DNA of 64,000 nt from Paenibacillus macerans (GTDB lineage Bacteria > Bacillota > Bacilli > Paenibacillales > Paenibacillaceae), in NCBI RefSeq assembly GCF_900454495.1, contig NZ_UGSI01000001.1, positions 4,156,501 to 4,220,500 of the forward strand, read 5' to 3'. Of the stretch, positions 1 through 8,593 are shown piece by piece; position 1 is the stretch's first letter, and every line of letters begins with the position of its first letter. The position numbers were made by a program, and so were the translations under genes. The notes beneath the pieces are model-generated. The model did no database searches and was not told the origin of the DNA. It worked only from the letters and a program-made list of their open reading frames with translations.

Positions 1-855
1 GAGCGCATCTATGAATATTTGGAGAAAACGGGCGTCTATTCCATGGAACGGTTTGACCGTCTGAACAAACGCCAAGTGCAGGCCACGTCTCAGGACGGCC
101 TGCTGCTCAGCGGGTATGTGCTGGAATTTTTTCCGGAAAGCCGCCGCTGGATGATCATCGTTCACGGTTATACGGTTTCGCTCCACGCCTCAACGCAATA
201 TATCGACATGTTTCGCGACGCGGGCTTCAACATTTTGCTGATCGATCAGCGGCGTCACGGCGGCAGCCAAGGTAAATACACGACTTACGGGTATTATGAA
301 AAATATGACGTGCAAACCTGGGTAAATTGGATTTTGGAACATTACGGGGAACAAACCGAAATCGGTCTGCATGGCCAATCCCTTGGCGGTGGAACCGTGC
401 TGGAATATCTAAGCATCGCGCATCCGAACGTGAAGTTCGTCATTGCCGATTGCCCTTACTCCGATTTGACGGAGTTGATGCGGCATCAATTCACGAAGCT
501 GAACAAGCTGCCGGCGTATCCGCTGCTGCCTTTGGTGAACAGGCTTTTGCAGCGCAAAGCAGGCTTCCGGCTCGATCAGGTCAGTCCGATCAAAGCGGTG
601 GAAAAAAGCCGCCTGCCCGTTTTATTCATTCACGGGACGGATGATAACTACGTTCCCACCTACATGAGCAAAGAAATGTTCCGGCATAAACCGGAACCGA
701 AAAGATTGCTGTTAATCGAAGGCGCGGTCCATGCCAACGCCTACGGCGTTGATCCGAAACGCTACAAAGCGGAGGTTCATTCCTTTATTCATGAAGTTCT
801 TGGCGCGGAAATGGCGGCGGAAGCAGTAACGGCGGCTTATTTGCCCAGCATCTGA
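1..855 (+). CDS. Alpha/beta hydrolase, 5' end cut by window edge
   Basis: The frame is open from base 1 and no start with a ribosome binding site is visible, so the N-terminus lies outside the window. The protein has the serine hydrolase fold: an HGYT oxyanion-type segment, nucleophile Ser in GLHGQSLGGG, an Asp in HGTDDNYVP and a His in EGAVHANAY. This pattern fits the YqkD-like group of Bacillota, whose substrates are mostly unknown; members often have an N-terminal membrane segment, which would lie in the missing part. The last 19 bases overlap the convergent Spo0E-like gene. I am sure of the fold and not of the substrate. Confidence 0.85.
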   Translation, partial: ERIYEYLEKTGVYSMERFDRLNKRQVQATSQDGLLLSGYVLEFFPESRRWMIIVHGYTVSLHASTQYIDMFRDAGFNILLIDQRRHGGSQGKYTTYGYYEKYDVQTWVNWILEHYGEQTEIGLHGQSLGGGTVLEYLSIAHPNVKFVIADCPYSDLTELMRHQFTKLNKLPAYPLLPLVNRLLQRKAGFRLDQVSPIKAVEKSRLPVLFIHGTDDNYVPTYMSKEMFRHKPEPKRLLLIEGAVHANAYGVDPKRYKAEVHSFIHEVLGAEMAAEAVTAAYLPSI

Positions 856-1037
856 TTTTGGGCCATCACGATGTAATGATCCAGACGCTGGCTTAACTCC
901 AATATAGCGCCGCTGCTGAAGTTGTCCTCCACCGCGGCGTTCATCAGCTCAGAGCGCAGATTTTCGATCGTCGCTTTGAGCTCGTTGCTTACTTTTTTAT
1001 GTTTTGGTCGGGTTTCCCTATACATTGATGTCGCCAT
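837..1037 (-). CDS. Spo0E-like aspartyl-phosphate phosphatase
   Basis: A 66-residue protein with the family signature SQRLD at residues 49-53 inside a predicted two-helix hairpin. Spo0E-family proteins remove phosphate from Spo0A~P and so delay sporulation; related members act on other response regulators. The start is set by AAAAGGTGA eight bases or fewer before ATG. It stands alone and converges on the upstream hydrolase with a 19-base overlap. The N-terminal 15 residues are basic and not part of the conserved hairpin. Assignment rests on size and motif; the response regulator it targets cannot be told from the sequence. Confidence 0.8.
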   Translation of the reverse strand: MATSMYRETRPKHKKVSNELKATIENLRSELMNAAVEDNFSSGAILELSQRLDHYIVMAQNQMLGK

Positions 1038-1245
1038 AAAATCACCTTTTCTACGATCTTTCCCCTATTTTACCTCATGATGCCAAAAAACATATTTTGC
1101 AAAATTGATAAAAAATAGCACACCGTGTCGGAGTTTGTAAAATGAACGCACCTACCCTTCGGACGCGAGCTGGCTTATAATAGCTTTATCGCGTAGCGCG
1201 TTTCCGGGCTTGATCCGGAAGCGAAGTCAAGGAGGGAATACCCGT

Positions 1246-1749
1246 ATGTTTCACGCAAGCGAATACTCGGGCTCCCGGGAAGAGCGGCAAAACGCCGTAT
1301 TGTCGCAGCTTCGGGGCTTGATTTATGAGGAGAGCAGCAACGTGGCGAATTTGGCCAACGCCGCCGCGCTGCTGAATTTTTATTTGGACGATATCAACTG
1401 GGTCGGGTTTTATCTGTATGATGGCCGGGAACTGGTGCTCGGACCGTTTCAAGGGCTGCCGGCCTGCATCCGTATACCGCTGGGCAAAGGAGTCTGCGGT
1501 ACCAGTGCACAGCGCCGGGAAACGCTGCGGATCGAAGACGTGCACGAATTCCCCGGGCACATCGCCTGCGACGCGGCTTCCAACAGCGAAATCGTCGTGC
1601 CGATCGTCAAGGACGGGCAGCTGTTTGGCGTGCTCGACATCGACAGCCCGATCAAGCGGCGCTTCGACGAGGCCGATCGGGCTTTCCTCGAGCAGTTCGT
1701 GGCCACGCTGGCCGAGCAGCTCACCGTTTCGCCCGGGGTGAATTCGTAA
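1246..1749 (+). CDS. Free methionine-(R)-sulfoxide reductase (GAF-domain, YtsP-like)
   Basis: A 167-residue single GAF domain that reduces free Met-R-sulfoxide in the cytoplasm. The three redox cysteines are Cys74, Cys84 and Cys108; their spacing of 10 and 24 residues equals that of the E. coli enzyme (Cys84, 94, 118). Conserved blocks include NWVGFYLYDG, LVLGPFQG, IPLGKGVCG and VLDIDSP. ATG at 1246 is chosen because AAGGAGGG lies nine bases before it, although the frame is open further upstream. A TATAAT hexamer at 1176-1181 may be its -10 box, but no good -35 is seen. It is monocistronic and faces a repeat-filled convergent spacer. Confidence 0.92.
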   Translation: MFHASEYSGSREERQNAVLSQLRGLIYEESSNVANLANAAALLNFYLDDINWVGFYLYDGRELVLGPFQGLPACIRIPLGKGVCGTSAQRRETLRIEDVHEFPGHIACDAASNSEIVVPIVKDGQLFGVLDIDSPIKRRFDEADRAFLEQFVATLAEQLTVSPGVNS

Positions 1750-1767
1750 CCGTGCATCATTGCGCTT

Positions 1768-1852
1768 CATTGTACCTGGTTGTACCTAATCGTACCTGGC
1801 TGTTCTAGCTGTTCTAGCTGTTCTGTTCTGACTGTGCCTGGCTGCTCTGATT
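1768..1852. repeat. Short degenerate tandem repeats
   Basis: Directly after the reductase stop codon the sequence alternates imperfect units ending in TGTACCTGG, then TGTTCTAGC three times, then TGTGCCTGG and similar. The period is about 9-11 bases. It contains no plausible gene and precedes the four-palindrome element at 1928. Confidence 0.6.
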
Positions 1853-1927
1853 GCACCAAGCTGTTTGACAGTTCCTGAAGTGATTACCGCGTCTGGAAGT
1901 CCCGACTGTGCCTGACGCAGCGTACTG

Positions 1928-2107
1928 ATTGGATATATCCAATAGAACTCGAAATTTAATGGAAAATACAGCCGCCGGATTGGATATTTCCAACAGCTCG
2001 GGCTTGACGGGGCGCAAAACGGATGGTTTGAGCGAATTCTAATGGATTTTTTCCAATATGAGCTTCAGGCCGGAATGGATTTGCCTCAATCTATTGGATT
2101 TTTCCAA
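1928..2107. repeat. Four-unit palindromic intergenic element (E1)
   Basis: Four palindromes of the type TTGGATATTTCCAA occur at 1928-1943, 1980-1993, 2042-2055 and 2094-2107, spaced 52, 62 and 52 bases. They fill the spacer between two convergent genes. The core is AT-rich and flanked by GGA/TCC arms, so each unit can fold or act as a dyad. Single copies of the same palindrome are found at 32304-32319 and 62854-62871. The layout matches five other elements in this window (see findings). I cannot assign a function. Confidence 0.7.
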
Positions 2108-2125
2108 GGAGCTCCCTGCAAAACG

Positions 2126-2172
2126 AAAGAAGCATCCTCACCGCTATACGGCGGACTGGGATGCTTCTTTTT
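2126..2172. terminator. Rho-independent terminator, bidirectional
   Basis: Inverted repeat AAAGAAGCATCC / GGATGCTTCTTT with T-runs on both strands. It can end both the reductase transcript from the left and the MutS2-like gene from the right. Confidence 0.8.
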
Positions 2173-2180
2173 AGTTCAAC

Positions 2181-4394
2181 CTAGTTCTCGCCCGGTCTCC
2201 GGACGATCTCCAAGCCTTCTACGTGCCGTTTGCCCATCAGCTTCCGCTTTTTGCGGTTTTCCTTGGTGTCGAACACAATATCGAAATCGTAATCGTCGGG
2301 ATACAGTTCTTCTTTTTTGATGTAGGGCTTGAGCCGTTTATGGTTGACCTTGATCCGCTGCTTCTGCACGAGCACCTCGACGATGCCCCGGTTGTCCTGC
2401 GGCGCGCTGACGATACCGACCTTCCCGATCGAAGTGACTATCACCGCATCGCCCACCTCGAAGGCCTGGGGTTTCTTTTTCGCCGGCTGCTCCGGGTCAG
2501 AAGAGGCAAGTTCCGGCTGGCCCTGCAGCCCGCTCTTGTCCGGCCCGGCTTGTTCCGGTCCTGGCTCGGAGGCAGCTTGCCCGGGTGAGGCATCCCCCGG
2601 TGAGGCAGGCCCGGGTTCCGCGCCGGCCGCAGCCCCTCTAGGCCCCGCCGCTTTCACAGCATCGGCCCGCATAGGCTGCGGCGGCTCCGGTGGTGACACG
2701 GGGCGTACCGGCCTCTGCGCCAAGTCCAGCGCAAGTTCCTGCGCCGGCGTCTGCATCGACCACGTCGCCGAGCCTTGCTCCATCCCATGCGCCAGCTCCT
2801 GCTCCGGTGGCGGCACAGGCTCCGGCAAAATGTCGTCCCATAGCACCGAGCCTCCGGTCCCTTCGGCTGCCTGGCGGCTGACGATATGCTGCGACCGCTC
2901 CACGATGCCCGGGGCGATCCCCAGCCGGCTCGCGATCTCCAGCGCGTAGCTGCGGCCGGCCTGGCCGATCGTCAACCGGTACAGCGGACGCAGCGTCTCG
3001 GCGTCGAATTCCATGCGCGCGTTCTGGAAGCCTTGCGCCCGGGAGGCAAACGTCTTCAGCTCGTTAAAATGCGTCGTCACCAGCACCGTCGCCCCTTTGC
3101 GGGCGAACTCCTCAAGGATGGCGATCGACAGGGCGATGCCTTCGCCGGGGTCGGTTCCCGCCGCCAGTTCGTCGATGAGCAGCAGCGTGGACGGCCCGGC
3201 TTCGCGCAGCATTGTAACAAGCGCGCTGATTTGCGCGGAAAAGGTGCTGAGCGACTGCTCCAGGTTTTGCCCGTCGCCGATCACGGCCATAATGCCGCGG
3301 TACACCGCGAACCGGCTGCCGGGGGCCACCGGCACGAGCAGCCCGGACTGGACCATCAGGGCCAGCAGTCCGAACGTCTTCAACACGACGGTTTTGCCGC
3401 CCGTATTCGGTCCGGTGATAATCAGCGTCCGGTATGACCGGCCGATCTCCACGTCCAGCGGAACCATCGCCTGCAGCAGCTTCGGATGCTTGGCCTCGCG
3501 AATCACGGTGTAACCGTCCTCGCAGATCTCCACCGCCCTGCCGCCGATCGCCGCCGCATATTTCGCTTTGGCGAAGATGAAATCGTACGTCCCCGTAATT
3601 TCAATATTCCGGTATATCGCCTCGGCTTCCCGCTCGACCAGCTCCGCCAGGTAGCCGAGCACCTTGGCTTCCTCCCGCGCCTCTTCTCCCTGCAGCAATT
3701 CCAGCTCGCTTTGCAGCGCCGACACCTCCTGGGGCTCGATAAACACCGTTTGCCCGCTGGTGGACTGGTCCAGCATACGGCCGTTCACCTGCTTGTAGTA
3801 ATCCTTCCTGACCGGGATGACGTACCTGCCGCCGCGCACGCTGACGATGTTTTCCTGCAAAATCGCGGCATGGCGGGCCATCACGGACTGAAGCTTCTTC
3901 TGAATCCGCTCTTTCACGACCGCGATCCGTTTGCGGACTTTCTCCAGCTCCCGGCTCGCTTCATTCGTGATCACCCCGTGCCGGATGCAGCGCAAAATTT
4001 CCTGCTGCAGCGCGGGCAAATCCCGCAGATCGTGCGCGTAAACGCCGATTTGCCAGGCCAGCTCGCCTTTGGAGGCCATATACTTCTTCAGTTGGCCGCA
4101 GCTGTGAAGAAAGGTTTGCACCGCCGTTAAGTCCTGCTCGGTGAACAGGTAGCCGGTGCCCAGCAGCGAGGCTACCAGCTCGATTCCATCCAGCGAAGGG
4201 AGCGGAACGCTGGCCCCTTTTCCATATAGCGCAAGCGCCTCCGCCGTTTCCGCGATCGCCCGTTCGATCAGCCGTTTCTCCTCCAGCGGCGTCAGCTCCG
4301 CGATCCGGTTTCGCCCTTCGTACGATACGGCGTAGCTCATCAGCTCCTGTTTGATGCTTTCGTATTCCAGCATGTGCAGCGAAAATTTTTCCAT
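2181..4394 (-). CDS. MutS2-like ATPase lacking the Smr nuclease domain
   Basis: A 737-residue protein with the MutS2 core: clamp/coiled-coil region, Walker A TGPNTGGKT, Walker B LLLIDELAAGTDPGEG and the DNA-binding ATPase tail. MutS2 acts on branched DNA and on collided ribosomes. Here a Pro/Ala/Gly-rich linker of about 120 residues follows the ATPase, then a small beta-rich segment (FEVGDAVIVTSIGKVG) and a basic end; the usual C-terminal Smr motif (LDLRG..., HGKG) is absent, and the protein is shorter than the roughly 785 residues typical of MutS2. ATG at 4394 is chosen over a TTG two codons upstream because GGAGG is eight bases before it. A long leader with two terminators precedes it. Confidence 0.85.
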   Translation of the reverse strand: MEKFSLHMLEYESIKQELMSYAVSYEGRNRIAELTPLEEKRLIERAIAETAEALALYGKGASVPLPSLDGIELVASLLGTGYLFTEQDLTAVQTFLHSCGQLKKYMASKGELAWQIGVYAHDLRDLPALQQEILRCIRHGVITNEASRELEKVRKRIAVVKERIQKKLQSVMARHAAILQENIVSVRGGRYVIPVRKDYYKQVNGRMLDQSTSGQTVFIEPQEVSALQSELELLQGEEAREEAKVLGYLAELVEREAEAIYRNIEITGTYDFIFAKAKYAAAIGGRAVEICEDGYTVIREAKHPKLLQAMVPLDVEIGRSYRTLIITGPNTGGKTVVLKTFGLLALMVQSGLLVPVAPGSRFAVYRGIMAVIGDGQNLEQSLSTFSAQISALVTMLREAGPSTLLLIDELAAGTDPGEGIALSIAILEEFARKGATVLVTTHFNELKTFASRAQGFQNARMEFDAETLRPLYRLTIGQAGRSYALEIASRLGIAPGIVERSQHIVSRQAAEGTGGSVLWDDILPEPVPPPEQELAHGMEQGSATWSMQTPAQELALDLAQRPVRPVSPPEPPQPMRADAVKAAGPRGAAAGAEPGPASPGDASPGQAASEPGPEQAGPDKSGLQGQPELASSDPEQPAKKKPQAFEVGDAVIVTSIGKVGIVSAPQDNRGIVEVLVQKQRIKVNHKRLKPYIKKEELYPDDYDFDIVFDTKENRKKRKLMGKRHVEGLEIVRRPGEN

Positions 4395-4440
4395 GTCCAA
4401 AACCTCCTCATTTTCGGTTCATCCTTCTATCCGAGAGCAC

Positions 4441-4479
4441 AAAAAAAGGCAAAGGACAGCACGAATGCCATCCTTTGCC
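4441..4479 (-). terminator. Intrinsic terminator T2 in the MutS2-like leader
   Basis: On the minus strand GGCAAAGGA...TCCTTTGCC is followed by seven T residues. It lies about 46 bases before the start codon, so readthrough is needed for expression from the upstream promoter. Confidence 0.85.
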
Positions 4480-4519
4480 CACACCTCTTCCGCTATATGC
4501 CTGCGTTCCCGCAAAATGC

Positions 4520-4550
4520 AAAAAAGCCGCGCTGAATACAGCACGGCTTT
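4520..4550 (-). terminator. Intrinsic terminator T1 in the MutS2-like leader
   Basis: On the minus strand AAAGCCGTGCTG...CAGCGCGGCTTTTTT forms a GC-rich hairpin with a T-run. It is the first of two tandem terminators ahead of the coding region. Confidence 0.8.
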
Positions 4551-4785
4551 ACATTCCACAAGCAGGCAGCGGCCAAAGGCGCTTGCATGATGTTCCGCGT
4601 GTGTTCTTAACTAAATTCAACAGACCGAAACAAGAGTACGTTCAAACAGACGTATGCTCCTAAGCTCAAACGGCCGCGAAGTCGCCCTGAATGCGTCCCT
4701 GAAAACCTGCTTTCGGTCCATATGAAATTGATTAGTTAAGAACATTCACCGACATTAAAATCTCTCCCGTCAGAAGGATACCTCT

Positions 4786-4815
4786 AATTTAGCAAAAACC
4801 GCCGTAACAAGTCAA
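4786..4815 (-). promoter_or_regulatory. SigA-type promoter for the leader RNA
   Basis: On the minus strand TTGACT (4815-4810) and TAAATT (4791-4786) are separated by 18 bases. Transcription would begin near 4779. No other good promoter is seen between here and the MutS2-like start codon. Confidence 0.6.
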
Positions 4816-4987
4816 TAATGAGAACTAACGCGATGTTAACGAAGCCATGTTTGGGGTATCTTGTTAAATGAGTGAATTGAATTATTTTATTCTTTCTCCT
4901 AATTCATGTATTATATTAGGGGTGTAAAAATGTAAAGCCAGTATTAAATAGCGAACTACGTAACAAAGCGGAAAGGAAGGAAACGTC

Positions 4988-6862
4988 GTGTTACAATTCA
5001 ATCGTATCCGGCTGGCCAACATTAAGCCGTTTGTCTTTTTCTCCGTCATCATGATATTGAAAATTTACGTCGTTTGGATCACCATCTTTGACGAAGTTCC
5101 CGCCTGGGGGCCTCTGCTGAGGGAAATTCCTTTCATTTGGGCGCTGTTTTGCCTGATCGAATGGTTTTCTTCCAAGCGTAAAATCGGCCTCTATCTGACC
5201 GTCAACTTCATCGTCACCGCCATATTTTTCGCCGCAGTTATGTATCATAAATATTACGGGGTCATTGTTAATTACCATGCCCTGGAGCAGGTCAATCAGG
5301 TTACCGCGGTCAAACACAGCGTATTTTCCTTGCTGGCGCCGTACTATCTGCTGATTTTTCTCGATATCGTCATCATCAGCTACTGGCTGCTGCGCAAAAA
5401 AAGAGCCGAGCAGCTCAAAAGCTTTTTCAATTTAAAAAAGACCAGCACCGGCGTAATCGCGGGTATTTTTGCTGCTTCGGTCCTCCTGTGTATCTTCAAC
5501 GTATGGCCTAACCGCGCCAGCATGAACGAAATTAAGCAAGCGGAGAAAATGGGCATCCTGAACTACGAAGCGTACACGATTTTTTCCGGCAAAAAAGAAG
5601 ATCTCGTCGACAGCAAACAGATTAACCAAACCAAAATCGACCAGCTTAAAGGGATTGCGCAGCCGGCCCACCCGAAATATTTCGGCGCGGCCAAAGGCAA
5701 AAACCTGATCATCATCCAACTGGAATCGTTCCAAAACTTCCTGATCAACCTGAAAGTCGACGGCCAGGAAGTGACGCCGGTCATGAACCGGCTCGTGAAG
5801 GACAATACCTATTTCAAGCATTTTTATCAAATGGTCGGACAAGGCAACACCTCGGACGCCGAATTCGTCGTGAACACCTCGTTCTACATTCCCTATAATG
5901 AGGCGGCCACGCAAAACTATCCGGACAAGGAGCTGCCCAGCCTGCCGAAATTGATGAAGTCGCAGGGGTACGACACCGCTACCTTCCACACCAATGCGGT
6001 CGATTTCTGGAACCGCGGGGAACTATACGCCGCTCTAGGCTGGGACCGTTACTACGACCAGAAGTTTTTCGGCACGGAGGATACGGTTTTCTTCGGCCCT
6101 TCCGACGAAGTGCTGTACAAGAAAACCGCGGATGAGCTGGATAAAATGCAGCTGGGCGGCAAGCCATTCTACGCTCAAGTCATTTCGATGACGGCGCACC
6201 ATCCGTTTACGACGCCGCATGAAAAGGACAAAATCCAGCTGCCGGAACGATATCAGGACAATATGGTCGGCGACTATTTGCGGGCGCAAAGCTACGCCGA
6301 TTACGCCCTCGGCCAGTTTATCGACGATCTGAAGCAAAAAGGCATTTGGGATAACAGCGTTGTCGTCATTTACGGCGACCACCTCGGCCTGCCGATGTAT
6401 TCCCTGGACAAACACGGCCTGGAGCTGATGCAGGAAATCTATGGCCGGGAATACAGCTATATCGACATGATCAACATCCCGCTGATCATTTCCGTCCCCG
6501 GCCAATCTCCGAAGGAGATGGAGAACGTCGGCGGCCAGGTTGATATTTTGCCGACGGTCGCCAACCTGTTGGGGGTTTCGCTCCACGATCACATTCATTT
6601 CGGCGAGGACATCCTGAATCAAACGGAATACAATCTGCTGCCGCAGCGTTACTACCTGCCTTCCGGTTCGTTCCTCAACAACAAGGCGTTGTTTATGCCG
6701 GGGGTTTGGTACAACGACGGGACCCAATACCCGCTGGCCAAAGACGGCGTAAGCCAAGCTTTGACGACGGAAGACGAATACAACCGGGCGCTGGAGCTGC
6801 TCCGCCTCTCCGACAGCTACGTCCAGCAGCTCCCGGACCGTGTTAAGGAAGAGAAGCAATAA
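4988..6862 (+). CDS. ltaS: Lipoteichoic acid synthase (polyglycerolphosphate polymerase)
   Basis: A 624-residue membrane enzyme that transfers glycerophosphate from phosphatidylglycerol onto the LTA chain outside the cell. Five transmembrane helices occupy about residues 12-170; a linker then leads to the extracellular sulfatase-fold domain. The metal-binding Glu246 (IIQLESFQN) and nucleophile Thr288 (GQGNTSDAEF) are in place, as are the later metal-ligand segment VVIYGDHLG and a His-containing TAHHPF loop. GTG at 4988 is preceded by AAGGAAGG. Its glycolipid anchor would be made by the UgtP-like enzyme encoded at 39424. It is monocistronic and ends at a strong terminator. Confidence 0.94.
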   Translation: MLQFNRIRLANIKPFVFFSVIMILKIYVVWITIFDEVPAWGPLLREIPFIWALFCLIEWFSSKRKIGLYLTVNFIVTAIFFAAVMYHKYYGVIVNYHALEQVNQVTAVKHSVFSLLAPYYLLIFLDIVIISYWLLRKKRAEQLKSFFNLKKTSTGVIAGIFAASVLLCIFNVWPNRASMNEIKQAEKMGILNYEAYTIFSGKKEDLVDSKQINQTKIDQLKGIAQPAHPKYFGAAKGKNLIIIQLESFQNFLINLKVDGQEVTPVMNRLVKDNTYFKHFYQMVGQGNTSDAEFVVNTSFYIPYNEAATQNYPDKELPSLPKLMKSQGYDTATFHTNAVDFWNRGELYAALGWDRYYDQKFFGTEDTVFFGPSDEVLYKKTADELDKMQLGGKPFYAQVISMTAHHPFTTPHEKDKIQLPERYQDNMVGDYLRAQSYADYALGQFIDDLKQKGIWDNSVVVIYGDHLGLPMYSLDKHGLELMQEIYGREYSYIDMINIPLIISVPGQSPKEMENVGGQVDILPTVANLLGVSLHDHIHFGEDILNQTEYNLLPQRYYLPSGSFLNNKALFMPGVWYNDGTQYPLAKDGVSQALTTEDEYNRALELLRLSDSYVQQLPDRVKEEKQ

Positions 6863-6874
6863 CTTATAAAAAGA

Positions 6875-6952
6875 AAGCTGCCCCATGGCGCTAGGCGAGC
6901 TGCCTCTGTTGTAAAACAGGAGACCGCCGCTCCAGGCTGGGGCAGCTTTTTT
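6875..6952. terminator. Rho-independent terminator after ltaS
   Basis: AAGCTGCCCC at 6875-6884 pairs with GGGGCAGCTT at 6939-6948, followed by T residues. The long loop carries a second small hairpin. It lies between convergent ltaS and the MATE gene. Confidence 0.8.
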
Positions 6953-7029
6953 GTTTCGCCCGGGTTTGGGGCTCGGCTTGGCGCTATATCTTCGCGAAGC
7001 TGCGGATTCTAACGGACACCAGCGCCGCT

Positions 7030-8442
7030 TCACAATGCCGGGCTCTCCACGCCGTCCAGCGGGGCGCCTCCCGGCGGCTGCTCTTCCCGGCTCAGGTCGG
7101 CTTCCTTCATCCGCAAATATTTGCGGCCCCGCCAGCGGAAGTACGAGAGGATGCCGCGCACGTATTCATCGGTGATCATGCTAAGATAGATCGCGATGAT
7201 GCCCCAGCCCATGGAAACGCCAAACCAATAGGAGCAGCCGGTGGCGATCAGCCACATGAAAATCAGGGAGATGACCATCGTATATTTCGTATCCCCGACC
7301 GCGTTCAGCGAGTTGCCGATCGCCATGTTGACCATTTTGCCCGGCTGGAGCAACAAATTCAGCCACAGCAGCGAAACGCAAAGCGCCAAAATCTCCGGAT
7401 CTTTCGTAAACACGCCCATCAGCGCCGGGCCGATCAATACGAGAATAAAAGCGTTGACGATCACCAGCGGAAGTCCGAAGGCCAGCACGCGGTAGACCGC
7501 CCGGTAAGCCTCCTTTGTTTTGCCTGCGCCGTACAGGTGGGCAATCTGGATTTGCGCCGCCATCGCCAGAGAGAAGCCGAGCATGAAGCAAAACGATTCC
7601 AGCGTGTTCATATACGTCCTTGCCGCGAGCTCGGTGGAACCGAGGATAGCGAGGAACGAGAAGATCGCAAGCTGCGAAAATACCCAGCTGGCCGAATTGA
7701 CGCCCAGCGGCCAACCGATGACTAAAATTTCCTTGAACAGCTTGCGGTCGAAAACCGGCAAATCTTTAAAGCCGATGCGCCGCTGAAAGGTGCCGAGGAA
7801 AATCAGCAGCAGGACTACCGTTGCAATCAGCCGGCTGATCACGGTCGAGATGGCCACCCCGGTCAATCCCCACTGCGGAAAACCGAAGGCGCCGAAAATA
7901 AAGCAATAGTTCATCGCGATATGGATGATGTTCATCCCCACCGCCGTGTACATCGGTCCTTTCGTGTTTCCGGTATTGCGGATCGCCGTTCCGAGCATGG
8001 AGATCATCGCGGTCAGGATCATGCCGCCGCCCACGATCGAAATGTACACCTCCGCCATCGGCAGCAATTCTTCCGGAAGCTGCAGCGCCCGGGCGATCGG
8101 TTTCGGCACGGCGATCAGCAACACGCTGAGGAAGATGCCGATATACGCCGTTACTTTAAAGGCGATAATCGCTACGGTCCGGGCGTCCTCTTCCCGGCCG
8201 GAGCCTATTTTTTGCGCGATCACGATGCCGGCGCCGCTGGCGATGGTGGCAAACAGCGTCGTAAGCGCGTTAAACAGCTGATTGGAGAAACCGACGACGG
8301 CAACCGCGTTGTCGGAAATCCGGCTGACCATCAGCGTATCGACGGTGCCGAGCAAAATTTGCAGAAACAGCTCGATAAAAATCGGCCAGGCGAGCAGCCA
8401 AAGGGAGAACCGGTCTCTTTCGCCGCCCTTGATTTTCTTCAT
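7030..8442 (-). CDS. MATE family multidrug/Na+ exporter
   Basis: A 470-residue protein with 12 hydrophobic segments in two homologous halves (MatE domains, about residues 15-180 and 235-400). Typical MATE stretches are LLGTVDTLMVSRISD in helix 1-2 and GNTKGPMYTAVGMNIIHIAMNY in the first half. Such proteins export cationic compounds using Na+ or H+ gradients. The ATG at 8442 has AGGAGG nine bases upstream. The gene is divergent from an AraC-type regulator with a 151-base shared spacer, which suggests the regulator controls it. The C-terminal 25 residues are hydrophilic and not conserved. The substrate cannot be predicted. Confidence 0.9.
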   Translation of the reverse strand: MKKIKGGERDRFSLWLLAWPIFIELFLQILLGTVDTLMVSRISDNAVAVVGFSNQLFNALTTLFATIASGAGIVIAQKIGSGREEDARTVAIIAFKVTAYIGIFLSVLLIAVPKPIARALQLPEELLPMAEVYISIVGGGMILTAMISMLGTAIRNTGNTKGPMYTAVGMNIIHIAMNYCFIFGAFGFPQWGLTGVAISTVISRLIATVVLLLIFLGTFQRRIGFKDLPVFDRKLFKEILVIGWPLGVNSASWVFSQLAIFSFLAILGSTELAARTYMNTLESFCFMLGFSLAMAAQIQIAHLYGAGKTKEAYRAVYRVLAFGLPLVIVNAFILVLIGPALMGVFTKDPEILALCVSLLWLNLLLQPGKMVNMAIGNSLNAVGDTKYTMVISLIFMWLIATGCSYWFGVSMGWGIIAIYLSMITDEYVRGILSYFRWRGRKYLRMKEADLSREEQPPGGAPLDGVESPAL

Positions 8443-8593
8443 TATTACAACCTCCTGTAGTACGGGGAGCGGATAATCGCGCTCACTTCTGTCTTGTTAG
8501 CATGAAACACATTATAAATGCTATATTGTAATTAATGTATCAACGAATCAACTCAAACTTTCAATATTCCAACCTCAGAGGAGCTGGCGTATT

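Larger units (their letters stand above)
4441..4780 (-). ncRNA. Structured leader or small RNA upstream of the MutS2-like gene
   Basis: From the promoter at 4786-4815 a transcript of about 340 nt would run to the last terminator. It contains a perfect 12-bp long-range pairing GTTCTTAACTAA (4732-4743 with 4603-4614), an inner pairing around ACCGAAA/TTTCGGT, smaller hairpins, then two intrinsic terminators before the start codon. I do not recognise a known riboswitch or T-box: the GGUGGNACCGCG T-box motif and the usual TPP, SAM, glycine, lysine and ydaO cores are missing. It could be an attenuating leader or an independent structured RNA. Confidence 0.5.

Noticed and set aside
4441..4780. T-box, 6S RNA or RNase P RNA
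   Set aside because: T-box consensus GGUGGNACCGCG is missing; the long-range helix does not enclose the RNA ends as in 6S; the GTTCTTAAC start recalls RNase P RNA but its conserved core is absent. Kept as an unclassified RNA.
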